Shown here piece by piece: positions 25,525-33,790 of a stretch of 64,000 nucleotides of DNA. The stretch is taken from NCBI GenBank assembly GCA_023488905.1, contig JAMDCQ010000012.1:1-64000 (forward strand), read 5' to 3'. The DNA is from Candidatus Bathyarchaeota archaeon (lineage in GTDB: Archaea; Thermoproteota; Bathyarchaeia; Bathyarchaeales; Bathycorpusculaceae). The notes under the pieces were generated by a model. The model did not search any database. It had not been told where the DNA came from and worked only from the letters and a program-made list of their open reading frames with translations. Each line of letters opens with the position of its first letter. The first letter of the stretch is position 1. The position numbers and the translations under genes were made by a program.

Positions 25525-25745
25525 TTATCTGATGGCTTCGTCTATTTTGGAGTCACGTTTGGTGCGGGTGACTTCTTTGAAAAGTTCTAGGCATTCTTCT
25601 TTGGTTGGTGCTTCTATGCCTATGCTGCCGTAGGCGCCGATGTCGATTCGGTATTTTCTTCTACTGTCTCCTCTCTCTTCTGATTGTGTAATTTTCCCCT
25701 CTTCCTTATAGTTAACAGATTCTATTATACTAAATCGTCTAACTA
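25525..25745 (-). pseudogene. Protein-like frame without a start codon
   Basis: The minus-strand frame ends with the clear protein-like stretch KYRIDIGAYGSIGIEAP, then TKEECLELFKEVTR and DSKIDEAIR before TAA. Upstream it stays open for about 70 codons but holds no ATG, GTG or TTG before an in-frame stop. It is either a gene remnant or a gene whose start has been lost. The family is not recognised. Confidence 0.4.
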
Positions 25746-25773
25746 GTTATGTACCCCATTATAAGCTTAGTCC

Positions 25774-26532
25774 CTATCCACCCACAAAAACAAGGCTCCG
25801 CTTAGAATAAAACACCACAAAAACAGCATTCCGCATGTAACGCCCCACCCGAGGAATCAAACCCCGCGCCTCCGTCCCCAACTTACACGTCAACGCAAAC
25901 TCAAAAAACCCCAACTGCTCCACATCTATCACGTCACGATCAAGGTGCGTCCGCTCCAGTGTGGATGTGACTAAATCTTTGGGGGCACGTAAAATGATTA
26001 GCCGATCCAGAAGCGATTGCTGCCAGCCTTTGAGCTTCTCAACCTGCTCTGACGCGAGCTCAGCGGTTAAGCTCTCAGCCTCCTTTGCGGCTACTTTGAC
26101 ACTGATTGGCACACCCTCCGAGATGCCGTATGCTTCAGCGATTGCTTTAAGCCCAACATCTTTGCCTGCCGAAAACTGCTCCCGCAACGCCGCCAACGGC
26201 ACAGCTGCCTGAGTAACTTTTGGCTCAAAAACACCCACATCAATCGTTAACTGCCCCCTGCTTTCATCTACCTTAGAAACATAACCCCGCAGCGCCGCGC
26301 CGACTTCGACGTTATCAAGGCTGACTGGACAGGTTCCAATCTCTTTTCGAGCATAAGCAGCCGCGATTACCTCATCTTCGCCTTCGAGGAAAACTTGAAC
26401 CCACTTGATAGCTGGATTAGCGACAACTTTAGCCTCTACATCTAAATCTGCAAATTGGTCCTGTAGAAGCTCATCTATCTGTTTGAGCTGTCCGCTGTTG
26501 AATGCTTTAACAAATAAAGTTAATTCCGTCAT
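25774..26532 (-). CDS. DUF2110-family archaeal protein
   Basis: A 252-residue soluble protein. Its sequence and neighbourhood (TFE, HD protein, Trm56) match DUF2110, a family confined to archaea and usually encoded next to tfe. An N-terminal alpha/beta part is followed by a segment rich in beta strands (GYVSKVDESRGQLTIDVGVF) that looks like an S1/OB-type fold. The C-terminal part ends NAVFVVFYSKRSLVF. An RNA-related function is plausible from the OB-like segment but unproven. Its ATG overlaps the stop of the upstream HD gene by four bases (ATGA), so translation is coupled. Confidence 0.85.
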   Translation of the reverse strand: MTELTLFVKAFNSGQLKQIDELLQDQFADLDVEAKVVANPAIKWVQVFLEGEDEVIAAAYARKEIGTCPVSLDNVEVGAALRGYVSKVDESRGQLTIDVGVFEPKVTQAAVPLAALREQFSAGKDVGLKAIAEAYGISEGVPISVKVAAKEAESLTAELASEQVEKLKGWQQSLLDRLIILRAPKDLVTSTLERTHLDRDVIDVEQLGFFEFALTCKLGTEARGLIPRVGRYMRNAVFVVFYSKRSLVFVGG

Positions 26533-27059
26533 GGGGTTTCGCCTAATAGGTTTGTTATTTCGGTATGGAGGTTTCTAACTCTTTCTGCGGCTTCTATCAT
26601 GCCCTGTTTTTGGAGGCGTTCAATTTCGGTTTCGATGGGGGATAGTTTGTCGTGGTCTATGCGTTTGTCGGCGTAGCATACGATTTTTTCTTCTATGGTT
26701 TGGGGCATGTAGATGTCTTGGGGCCAGCCCAGCCACTCCGCCTCTTCTTCGGTGATGCCTGCGCCTACGTGTCGCTTGATGATGTTGATTATGGGCTGGG
26801 GCAATCCAATGGATTGCGCGATTTGAGCTCCGACCAGTGAGTGGCCAACTTGGTGAGTTTTGGAGCGCCCAATATCATGCAACAATGCACCTGCTTCGAC
26901 GAGCGCTAAATCAACCCTGACGCCTTTTGCCTGCAATTTGCCCCCGATTTCCAGCGCAAGATGGGTTACGGCTAGGCAGTGGTTGATGACTTTGGGGGGG
27001 CAGTTGTGGTCTTTGAGAAGCTGGAGTGCTTGCTCCCTGCTCGGAAGCCGCTTGCTCAC
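26529..27059 (-). CDS. HD-domain protein (TIGR00295 type)
   Basis: A 176-residue HD-superfamily phosphohydrolase-like protein. Metal ligands are visible: His26 in VINHCLAV, His-Asp in GALLHDIGRSKTHQVGHS (about residues 59-70), and a further histidine in IIKRHVGAG. A late aspartate region CYADKRI follows. Members of this archaeal family (TIGR00295) have no proven substrate but are presumed to hydrolyse a nucleotide or cyclic nucleotide. GTG start two bases after the tfe stop; GTAAGG nearby may serve as SD. Part of the TFE operon. Confidence 0.88.
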   Translation of the reverse strand: MSKRLPSREQALQLLKDHNCPPKVINHCLAVTHLALEIGGKLQAKGVRVDLALVEAGALLHDIGRSKTHQVGHSLVGAQIAQSIGLPQPIINIIKRHVGAGITEEEAEWLGWPQDIYMPQTIEEKIVCYADKRIDHDKLSPIETEIERLQKQGMIEAAERVRNLHTEITNLLGETP

Positions 27060-27060
27060 C

Positions 27061-27573
27061 TTACTCGCCTAGTTCCTTGCGTAAAATTTCGACTTTCTCT
27101 GAGAGCCGCTCAATCATGATCTCGTTTGCAAAGTGCACAAGCGGTTTGCCGCATCCACTACAGTGAAACACCAATTCCACTGCTTCTTCGAAGGGGACAC
27201 GTTTGCATTCTTGGCTGCCGCAGTAGTAGAAGTCATGGTTCTTTTCGTAATCTAAACGCACGTTAAGCTTCTCTAGCACGCGGCGTTTTTGGCTTAGGAT
27301 GAAGCCTTCAAGTTGGTCGGGTTGAAGTCTCCAGTGAAAGATAAACCAGCCTGTCTTAGGATCCCGTGTCCTGCGGAGGCTGACCAGTGAATGGTCGTAG
27401 AGTTTGTAGAGGATTTTTCTGACGCTGTTTAGGCGTATGGCTGTTTTGTTCGCGATTTCGTCGTCAGTGATTTCTTCTACACCCTTCAAGTGTGCGATGA
27501 GTGTAACGGCGTCCTGTTCGCCTAACGCCACAGCCACCTTGTTTAGGGTTGCATCATCAATAGTCGATAACAT
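27061..27573 (-). CDS. tfe: Transcription factor E (TFIIE-alpha homologue)
   Basis: A 170-residue protein with an N-terminal winged helix (residues 5-85: DDEIANKTAIRLNSVRKILYKLYDHSLV). A basic linker helix leads to a C-terminal zinc ribbon (YYCGSQECKR and FHCSGCGKPL). It helps RNA polymerase and TBP/TFB open promoter DNA. The length is typical of archaeal TFE. The gene follows trm56 after a 63-base gap and is followed by the HD and DUF2110 genes, a gene order that recurs in many archaea. The start is ATG 27573. Confidence 0.95.
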   Translation of the reverse strand: MLSTIDDATLNKVAVALGEQDAVTLIAHLKGVEEITDDEIANKTAIRLNSVRKILYKLYDHSLVSLRRTRDPKTGWFIFHWRLQPDQLEGFILSQKRRVLEKLNVRLDYEKNHDFYYCGSQECKRVPFEEAVELVFHCSGCGKPLVHFANEIMIERLSEKVEILRKELGE

Positions 27574-27636
27574 GCTCTAAAGTCCTTTTGATACCTTAAT
27601 ATTGCATCTTGCTGCAATAAAACTCTTGTTGCGAAG

Positions 27637-28224
27637 CTAAGTCTTTTCTTTGATGGTTTTAATTAGCTTACCCCGCTCTTTGGGTACGATTGTGATTTTG
27701 GCTTTTTCGAAGGGTTGACCGAGTTCTTTGCCTTCAAAGTAGCGGTCCAAAAAAATCGCCAACGCTGAGCATTCCGAATGCGGCTGATTCCCAACTGCCA
27801 CGTTAAAATCTGAGACTTCCTCAGAGTAGAATTCGCCTGGAACCTTCTGGCTGCCAACCAGCAGCATCACATCTTTGCCCTGCGCCTTGATTCGCTGTAT
27901 TACGTTGCTGGTTTGGATGTTTTCGCCATACGCCGTCAAATGCACCACAACGCCCCCGTTGGCTTTCCATTCCCTGACCGCCCGCTTCCATGGCGTGCCC
28001 ATTTCAAAGCGGAAGCTGCCGCCCCATGCCTTGCTGATTTTCGCCACCGTTTCCTCGATATGGGGGTCGGTGGTGTCGGCAAGTATAAAACCTGAAGCAC
28101 AAAGTGCCCGAGCAGTCAAAGCCACATGCGTCGTCAACCTCACATCCCGCTGCACACGGTGCCCCCAACGCAAAATCACGATTTTAGGCGGGCTACTGCT
28201 TTGGGGTGAATTGGAAGGTTCCAT
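27637..28224 (-). CDS. trm56: tRNA (cytidine-56-2'-O)-methyltransferase
   Basis: The SPOUT-class Trm56 family is recognisable from ILRWGHRVQRDVRLTTHVALTARA at the N-terminus, HLTAYGENIQ, and the trefoil-knot region VMLLVGSQKVPGEFY with FNVAVGNQPHSECSALAIFLD. The enzyme methylates C56 in the T loop of archaeal tRNAs. It overlaps the end of hflX by 32 bases if ATG 28224 is used. The first dozen residues (MEPSNSPQSSSPP) are not family-like, so the real start may lie slightly downstream. Confidence 0.93.
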   Translation of the reverse strand: MEPSNSPQSSSPPKIVILRWGHRVQRDVRLTTHVALTARALCASGFILADTTDPHIEETVAKISKAWGGSFRFEMGTPWKRAVREWKANGGVVVHLTAYGENIQTSNVIQRIKAQGKDVMLLVGSQKVPGEFYSEEVSDFNVAVGNQPHSECSALAIFLDRYFEGKELGQPFEKAKITIVPKERGKLIKTIKEKT

Positions 28225-29461
28225 TGAGGTCTTGCACTTTCCTTTTAACTTGCTCCATCACCGAGGGATTTGCTTCGAAAACCACGTTGACGGAGTCGTT
28301 TGTGAATTCTTCTTTGTGGATATCTGCTTTCTGGTGAATCCACGAAATAAACGGCATCACATTGCCCGAGAGGGGTACGCTGAATTGGGCGGCTTGATAG
28401 TTTTCGAGGACGCGCAGAACGTGTTTTTTGAGTTCTTCAAGGTTAATTTGGCGTTTCGCGGAGAGCATAATCGGGTTTTTGACGCATTCCTTGAGCGCTT
28501 CAAGCTTTTCCTGTTGTTCTTCGGGTTTGACGAGGTCGATTTTGTTAAGCACAGTCACCATTGGGATGCCTGAGGCTCCGAGGCGGTCGATGGTTTCGAG
28601 GCAGACGTTGTTCTTTTTCTTGATTGTGTCCAGCGGCTCGCTTAAATCGACCAGGAGCACGATTAGGTCAGAGAAGATGGTTTCTTCCAAGGTGGAATGG
28701 AAAGCCTCAATCAGCGAGATGGGTAAGCGGTCGATGAAGCCCACGGTGTCGGTTAGGAGGAATTTGCGGTTAGAAAACTCTATCATACGCGTCTGCGTCG
28801 ACAGCGTAGTGAACAAGGACTTGTCAACTAACGCGGTTTCCGCGGTTAAGGCGTTAAAGAGGGTGCTTTTACCTGAACTAGTATACCCCGCCAGCGAAAC
28901 CGTTAGGAATCCTAACTCGGTGCGTCTGTCACGTTGCAGAACCCGTTTCTCTCGGATGCGCGAGAGTTTCTTGCGGATGGTTTGAACCTGCAATTTTATA
29001 GCGTCTTTGTAGACGTCTGCTTCGTAGGCGCCCAAGCCCATGAAGCCGGGTTGCTCGCTGCCTTTGGATAGGCGGACTTTTTCTCTGGCGTGTTTAAGCT
29101 CATTCTGTAATGTGGCCAATTGAATTTGTAGTTGCGCTTCAGTTGTGGTGGCGCGTCTTCTGAAAAGTTCAAGGATAAGCTGGAAGCGGTCCATGACTTC
29201 GACACGTGTGGCTTTTGCTAAATTGTAGGTTTGCAGCGTGCGCAGGGTGTTGTCAAAAATTACTTTTTCAGCACCTAATTCATCGACCATTCGGGCGAGT
29301 TCTTCGACTTTGCCTTTGCCAATCTGATAACGCGAATCAGGGCGTCTTGTCTGCTCCATTTCACCGACGATAACGTAGCCGGCTGTTTGGGCTAAACTCT
29401 TAAGCTCAGGTAAACTGGATTCTTCACGGTTTAATCTGCGCTGAACTAAGATCGCTTTCGT
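28193..29461 (-). CDS. hflX: GTPase HflX, apparently started at a non-canonical codon
   Basis: An HflX GTPase: an N-terminal glycine-rich/coiled domain (SRYQIGKGKVEEL through LQIQLATLQNELKHAREKVRL) and then the G domain with GYTSSGKSTLFN, DTVGFIDRLP and NKID. The first ATG is at 29359, but the conserved N-terminus (AILVQRRLN, LPELKSLAQTAGYVIVGE) is encoded in frame upstream of it. Between the in-frame stop and 29359 there is no ATG, GTG or TTG. GGAGG is followed ten bases later by ACG at 29461, the position where a family start would be expected. HflX binds ribosomes and splits or rescues stalled ones. It overlaps mbf1 by 16 bases. Confidence 0.88.
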   Translation of the reverse strand, partial: TKAILVQRRLNREESSLPELKSLAQTAGYVIVGEMEQTRRPDSRYQIGKGKVEELARMVDELGAEKVIFDNTLRTLQTYNLAKATRVEVMDRFQLILELFRRRATTTEAQLQIQLATLQNELKHAREKVRLSKGSEQPGFMGLGAYEADVYKDAIKLQVQTIRKKLSRIREKRVLQRDRRTELGFLTVSLAGYTSSGKSTLFNALTAETALVDKSLFTTLSTQTRMIEFSNRKFLLTDTVGFIDRLPISLIEAFHSTLEETIFSDLIVLLVDLSEPLDTIKKKNNVCLETIDRLGASGIPMVTVLNKIDLVKPEEQQEKLEALKECVKNPIMLSAKRQINLEELKKHVLRVLENYQAAQFSVPLSGNVMPFISWIHQKADIHKEEFTNDSVNVVFEANPSVMEQVKRKVQDLNGTFQFTPKQ

Positions 29462-29973
29462 TTGCTGGAAGCCTCCTCATCCACTTTACTCATATCGATG
29501 AGGTCCCCCAAAGTCAAACCTTCACCAGCCCCCGTCTTGGGCGCAGTTGTGACTTTTTCGTCTGCGATTGCAACCATAAGCTTGATTTTTAGGGCATGCT
29601 CCAGTTTACCTGCGAGTTGGTTGTTGGGCGCCATCTTGCCGGTTTCGATGTGGCGTAAAAGTGAAGCTTTTTCGTTGATTTTTTTGCCTAAATCCTCATG
29701 TGACAGCGCAAGTTTTTCTCTGGCAACGCGGATTTTTGTGGCGTAGTCATCGACGACTTCGGTGGTGATTTGCACCTGTGCCACTGGGGGTTTTTTCATG
29801 ATCGCGGGGATTTTCACGTAGGATTTGGTTGGGCTGGGCTGCGAAGCCGCTTCGTCTGCATAAACAACCTTGCCATGTTTGGAGCATTCGACGCAGACGG
29901 TTAGGGTTGCGCCTTCGATGTTGGCTCGTACGGGGTCAGAGTGAATTTTGCGTCCGCAAACTTCGCATCGCAT
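29446..29973 (-). CDS. mbf1: Multiprotein-bridging factor 1 homologue
   Basis: A 175-residue archaeal MBF1. It has an N-terminal zinc ribbon (CEVCGRKI at 3-10, CVECSKHG near 28) and a flexible linker. The Cro-type helix-turn-helix is at about 78-135 (IRVAREKLALSHEDLGKKINEKASLLRHIETGK). A tail rich in charged residues follows. In eukaryotes MBF1 bridges TBP and activators; archaeal MBF1 associates with ribosomes. It is the first gene of an operon with hflX, trm56, tfe, an HD protein and DUF2110. The promoter should lie in the short region before 29973, shared with the divergent PUA gene. Confidence 0.93.
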   Translation of the reverse strand: MRCEVCGRKIHSDPVRANIEGATLTVCVECSKHGKVVYADEAASQPSPTKSYVKIPAIMKKPPVAQVQITTEVVDDYATKIRVAREKLALSHEDLGKKINEKASLLRHIETGKMAPNNQLAGKLEHALKIKLMVAIADEKVTTAPKTGAGEGLTLGDLIDMSKVDEEASSKRKRS

Positions 29974-30059
29974 ATGACATAGACACCTTTGGAGTGACTT
30001 TATAATGTTGTTATGTTTATACTTGTCGAATCAAGCTAAAGTTACGGTATGATGAATGC

Positions 30060-30527
30060 ATGGAAAACAATAAAATGAAAGTCCGAGCAGTCGCGGATTA
30101 CCAGTTCGGCAAAGGCGTCGGAGCCAAACTCTTCCCCGAAGACATAGAAATCCAGTTGTCGCCCCGAACAGGCAGAATACGCTACATCAACCTAAACGGC
30201 GAACGCCTCGCAACGCTACGCCCCACCGACGGACGACTCTCGTTGAGCATCAAAGCCGCCCAAACCGTAGCCCAAAACATACCTAAAGCCAAATGCTTCG
30301 TAACAGTCCAAAACGACGTATCCCAATACATTGCCAAAGGCGGAGACGTATTCGCCGTACACGTGGTAGCGGTGGATGATGAAGTCGGCGCAAAAGACGA
30401 AGTCATCGCCGTAGACGAAAACCGAGAAGTCCTCGCAGTCGGACGCACCCTGCTCTCGGCACCTGAAATCCGCGCGTTTAAAACCGGCGTCGCCGTCAAG
30501 ACCCGACACGGCAGCAGGGAAAGTTAA
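30060..30527 (+). CDS. PUA-domain protein
   Basis: A 155-residue protein. The N-terminal half (VRAVADYQFGKGVGAKLFP, LSPRTGRIRYINLNGERLATLRP) and the C-terminal PUA fold are conserved in archaea. The PUA part shows KAKCFVTVQNDVSQYIAKGGDVFAVHVV and DENREVLAVGRTLLSAPEI. PUA domains bind RNA, often tRNA or rRNA. It lies 44 bases before nac on the same strand. That pairing suggests a role near the ribosome, but no specific modification activity is visible. The start ATG 30060 is leader-short; ATG 30075 is an alternative. Confidence 0.87.
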   Translation: MENNKMKVRAVADYQFGKGVGAKLFPEDIEIQLSPRTGRIRYINLNGERLATLRPTDGRLSLSIKAAQTVAQNIPKAKCFVTVQNDVSQYIAKGGDVFAVHVVAVDDEVGAKDEVIAVDENREVLAVGRTLLSAPEIRAFKTGVAVKTRHGSRES

Positions 30528-30571
30528 GTATATCAAGTTCTAGCACAAAATAAGGGTACAAGGTAACCTCT

Positions 30572-30937
30572 ATGAATAGACGCATGAATCCCCGCGAACA
30601 GAAACGCATGATGCAACGCATGGGCATGAACATGGACAGCGTGGCAGACGTGCAGCAAGTCATCATCCGAACCGCAACCAAAGACATAGTCATCGACGAA
30701 CCCGAAGTGGCGATTTTGCAGGTTCAAGGCCAAAAAATGTATCAAGTTATCGGCGGCCAGGTCAGCGAACAAGCCCCTTCAGCCCGAACCGCGGGTGCAC
30801 CAGCTAAACCAGCCTTCACTGAAGAGGACGTGCAGTTGGTGGCTGACCAGACAGGCAAAAGTTTGGAGAGGGCAAAAGAGGCGCTTCTCGAAGCAGACGG
30901 AGACTTAGCAAAAGCAATCCTTTTGCTCCAATCATAA
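30572..30937 (+). CDS. nac: Nascent polypeptide-associated complex protein
   Basis: A 121-residue archaeal alpha-NAC. A basic, methionine-rich N-terminus (MNRRMNPREQKRMMQRMGM) for ribosome binding is followed by the NAC beta-barrel (VQQVIIRTATKDIVIDEPEVAILQVQGQKMYQVIG). An Ala/Pro linker leads to a C-terminal UBA domain (TEEDVQLVADQTGKSLERAKEALLEADGDLAKAI). It dimerises at the ribosome tunnel exit and shields new chains. It follows the PUA gene closely, so the two are probably co-transcribed. AAGGTAACC before the ATG is the likely SD. Confidence 0.95.
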   Translation: MNRRMNPREQKRMMQRMGMNMDSVADVQQVIIRTATKDIVIDEPEVAILQVQGQKMYQVIGGQVSEQAPSARTAGAPAKPAFTEEDVQLVADQTGKSLERAKEALLEADGDLAKAILLLQS

Positions 30938-30965
30938 TTTTCCAATTTTAATTTTTTAAAATTCT
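30938..30965. terminator. Bidirectional A/T-rich terminator
   Basis: The 28 bases between convergent genes hold AATTTTTTAAAATTC, which gives oligo-T on both strands. This suits termination of nac and of the gene that faces it. Confidence 0.4.
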
Positions 30966-31253
30966 TTATGGGAATTGATAGAGTAAGCGTTCTCCCTCGT
31001 AGAGTCGCGACGAAGCGTTACAGGTGAACTGTTGCCCCGTCACCACTGGCAGCGATGTCATGTTGCCGTCTCGGAAAACCAGCGTGAGCGTGGTGTTTTG
31101 CCCGTTCCATTGCATCGTGTAGAGGCGTTGGATGTGGTCGACTTCCATGACTTTGGGGTTTGGGTTAGGGTTTGCCTGATAAGCTGTTGCGACTGTGCCC
31201 ACGATGATGCCCGCCAAAAACGCTACCGCGATCCAGATGTATGCTTCTCTCAT
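30966..31253 (-). CDS. Small membrane-anchored protein
   Basis: A 95-residue protein with one N-terminal transmembrane helix (IWIAVAFLAGIIVGTVATAY) and a short outer domain of about 70 residues with beta-strand character (RLYTMQWNGQNTTLTLVFRDG). There is no recognised family. ATG 31253 is preferred over TTG 31268 because GTGGAG lies just upstream at proper spacing. It stands alone, convergent with nac. Confidence 0.7.
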   Translation of the reverse strand: MREAYIWIAVAFLAGIIVGTVATAYQANPNPNPKVMEVDHIQRLYTMQWNGQNTTLTLVFRDGNMTSLPVVTGQQFTCNASSRLYEGERLLYQFP

Positions 31254-31402
31254 GTTCTCCACTGCCAATACGGTTTTGATTACGTATCTTGCTTAATGAC
31301 TGTTTCGATAACCCTCCTCTTTGTTGTAGCGGCGTGGCAGTCACAAGGGTTTAACACCACAGAATCAGTCAACCCCTCGTGAAATGGAGGTGTTTGTTGG
31401 AG

Positions 31403-31789
31403 ATGCGCGCTCAAAAAACCGAGTTACCTAAAACCATGGAAACCGACGAATTAACCACTTATGAAGCCGTCTGGGGTGAGATACATGTTGAATATGATGT
31501 TTTCAAGAAACGTTTCGATGTGACGCCTTACCTCAAAGGGTTGCCCAACGACCGCGACCCCTGCCCACACTGGGGTATCATAGTCAAAGGCAGAGGAAAA
31601 ATCATCTACGATGGCAAAGAGGAAAGCTTCCAAGCAGGCGACGTTTACTATGCTCCGCCGGGGCACACGGGCGTTTTCGAGGAGGGCACGGAGCTTTGGG
31701 AGTTTAGCCCACAGGATAAACTGCAGAAAACCATGGAAGTTATCGCCAATAACATGACAGCAATGCGGAAGGTAACGTTGGGGATTTAG
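31403..31789 (+). CDS. Cupin-domain protein
   Basis: A 128-residue single-domain cupin. Motif 1 is reduced: CPHWGIIVKGRGKIIYDG keeps one histidine where many cupins have two. Motif 2 is QAGDVYYAPPGHTGVFEEG. Small archaeal cupins of this type often bind metal or a small ligand, but no substrate can be assigned. GGAGGTGTTTGTTGGAG precedes ATG 31403, so this start is chosen over 31379. A monocistronic unit is likely. Confidence 0.8.
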   Translation: MRAQKTELPKTMETDELTTYEAVWGEIHVEYDVFKKRFDVTPYLKGLPNDRDPCPHWGIIVKGRGKIIYDGKEESFQAGDVYYAPPGHTGVFEEGTELWEFSPQDKLQKTMEVIANNMTAMRKVTLGI

Positions 31790-31866
31790 TCAAGGAAGTT
31801 GGACTAAGCTTAGTCAAGAAACCTGAACAAGAACGCTTTAATTGACATGTCAATCCAGTTTTAGGT

Positions 31867-32716
31867 ATGAAGGCGACTGCTAAGGAGTTCCTCTATTCTT
31901 CTCCTTATCTTCTTAGTAGCTTCCACACTAGCACTCCTCCTACAATCCGCCTCAGCAGAAACCGCTCCATCTGTTCCCGAGATAATATCGGCCAAGTATG
32001 TAGATTGTTCATATGATGTGGCTCCCGTTTATGGAACCGATCAATACACAGGTCAAACTGTGATCAAACAGGACGGCTACCACATAGATAACCGCTCAAT
32101 AGCCGTCACCCTAAGAAATCAACCCTTCACTCCATATACTAGCGCAAATGGAACTAAAATCGAGTTATACTTCAACTTTAGAATCAAGGGCTCATATGGA
32201 GCAAGTTGGGACTATTATCCCTTCGCAGAAAACGGTATAACGACACAGGTCTACGGCGGATTCTTCTGGAGTAACCACACCTCCTCCCCTGCTCCTGAAC
32301 TAACCCAATCAAACTCAGAATACACCACTATAACCTTCATTCCAGGCGCCTATAGGGTGCCAACTGGCGCTCAGATAGACGTTCAAGCCCAAACGATGAC
32401 AGGTTACATGACATATCACGATAAGGTTTACGTGTTTTCAGGGGAAACAAGCGGTTGGAGTAGTACAAAAACCGTGACCATCGACGACAGCCAACCAACC
32501 CCGACCTCATCAGCCCCAACGCAAGCTTCATCTACACAAAACCAAACTTCAACCGCGCCCTCAACTAACCAGCAGCAACCCAACACAGAATCGGGTGTGC
32601 TGCTTGGGCTGGACTGGGAAAAAATAGCTATCATTGTTTTGGCTATAGCGGTTACTGCATTAGCAATTTTTGTATTTTGGCAGAGGAAAAAAGGCGGTAG
32701 AACAGTGGAGAGTTAA
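31867..32716 (+). pseudogene. Secreted, membrane-anchored surface protein; frameshift just after the ATG
   Basis: From 31871 the frame reads a textbook signal peptide (RRLLRSSSILLLIFLVASTL, then ALLLQSASA). A beta-rich domain follows (HIDNRSIAVTLRNQPFTPY, GAQIDVQAQTMTGYM, SGWSSTKTVTI), then a Ser/Thr/Pro/Gln linker and a C-terminal transmembrane helix before RKKGG. The only nearby ATG (31867) is one base out of frame: ATGA-AGGCGA would need to be ATG-AGGCGA. Without that the first usable start is GTG 32018, which loses the signal peptide. It is a paralogue of the next gene. Either the gene is newly broken or one base is wrong. Confidence 0.65.
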
Positions 32717-32718
32717 TG

Positions 32719-33506
32719 ATGCCAAACCAAAAAACTGCTACCCTGCTCCTTGTTACAATTTTAGTTGTTTCCGCGGTTATTGCTGCAGGAACCCCGTTGC
32801 CATTGGTTCAGTTAAGCCCGCAGTTCCACATTTCACTGTGAAACTTATCGACGCCTCTTACGATATACCCTCAACCACCACAATCGACCCTTACACAGGC
32901 AAAACGGTAACACATGAAGGCTCACATGTCGAAGCTAGAAAAATCGAGATCAAGATAAAGAATGAACCCTTCACGGTACAGGAGGGCACCGCTAACTGGA
33001 CAGCATACTACCAGTACAATATTCGTTGGAAGGGACATTTTGAAGAGGAGTGGCATCAGCTTTTCTATGCTTCCGACGGCTATCTGGGTCGCGATTCAGG
33101 GGCTGAAACAGTTTTTGCTCCTGAAGGCGAATACACCGAAGAAGGATTAAAAATGGATACGCGAGGAATGTACACAACACTTCCCCCAGAAGCCCAAATC
33201 GATTTCCAAGTGGAAGCAATGATTGGGTATGTGCATCGGGTAGTTGAAAGCGGCTGGAGCAACACCCAAACATTAACCATATCCAGCAACGCCATAGCGG
33301 TGTCGTCATCGCCTTCGCCTGGCAGTTCTGCTATAGCTTCCCCGAACCAACCCACAGCAACCCCAACTCAACCAAGTGCAGAGACAAGGGATTTGGCTGG
33401 GTTTGACTGGGAAAAAGTCGCCATTGTAGTTCTGAGCGTGTTTGTTGGTGTGTTGTTGGTTTTGGTGGGTGTGCTGTTTCGCAAGGTATCGAAGAAGCCC
33501 AGCTAG
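32719..33506 (+). pseudogene. Paralogous surface protein; frameshift after the signal peptide
   Basis: ATG 32719 (overlapping the previous stop as TAATGATG) encodes a signal peptide, QKTATLLLVTILVVSAVIAA. The mature part (KPAVPHFTVKLIDASYDIP, ARKIEIKIKNEPFTV, PPEAQIDFQVEAMIGY, SGWSNTQTLTI) continues in another frame from about 32790. It has the same architecture as the preceding gene: a Ser/Pro/Thr linker, GFDWEKVAIVVL and a C-terminal membrane helix. Around GCAGGAACCCC a one-base loss explains the shift. The shared motifs show a tandem duplication. Confidence 0.65.
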
Positions 33507-33790
33507 CGTTTTCTGTTCATGACAGTGAATCAAGATGCTGGTTCTGCTTGCCGAATCAGCCAGCAACGCAGCTCAGACCCAGACACCAAAACACAACCAC
33601 CTGCCAAATCCGCTGGAAGATGAAGAATAAAGGCGACACCCTCTTCTTCTTTACTAGAAAAAACAAGTCGCAACTAAAATTGCAAAAGCCAAAAAATCTA
33701 AACTCCAATTCCAACAGCCAACCACAAACAAACCTGCGTACACAAATCATAAAAGCAGCCGAGCCCAACCTCAAAGCAGGGAAAGACATA

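Noticed and set aside
33548-33790. N-terminal extension of the NMN adenylyltransferase
   Set aside because: Lys/Gln/Asn-rich low-complexity sequence absent from the family; the conserved start is at 33791.
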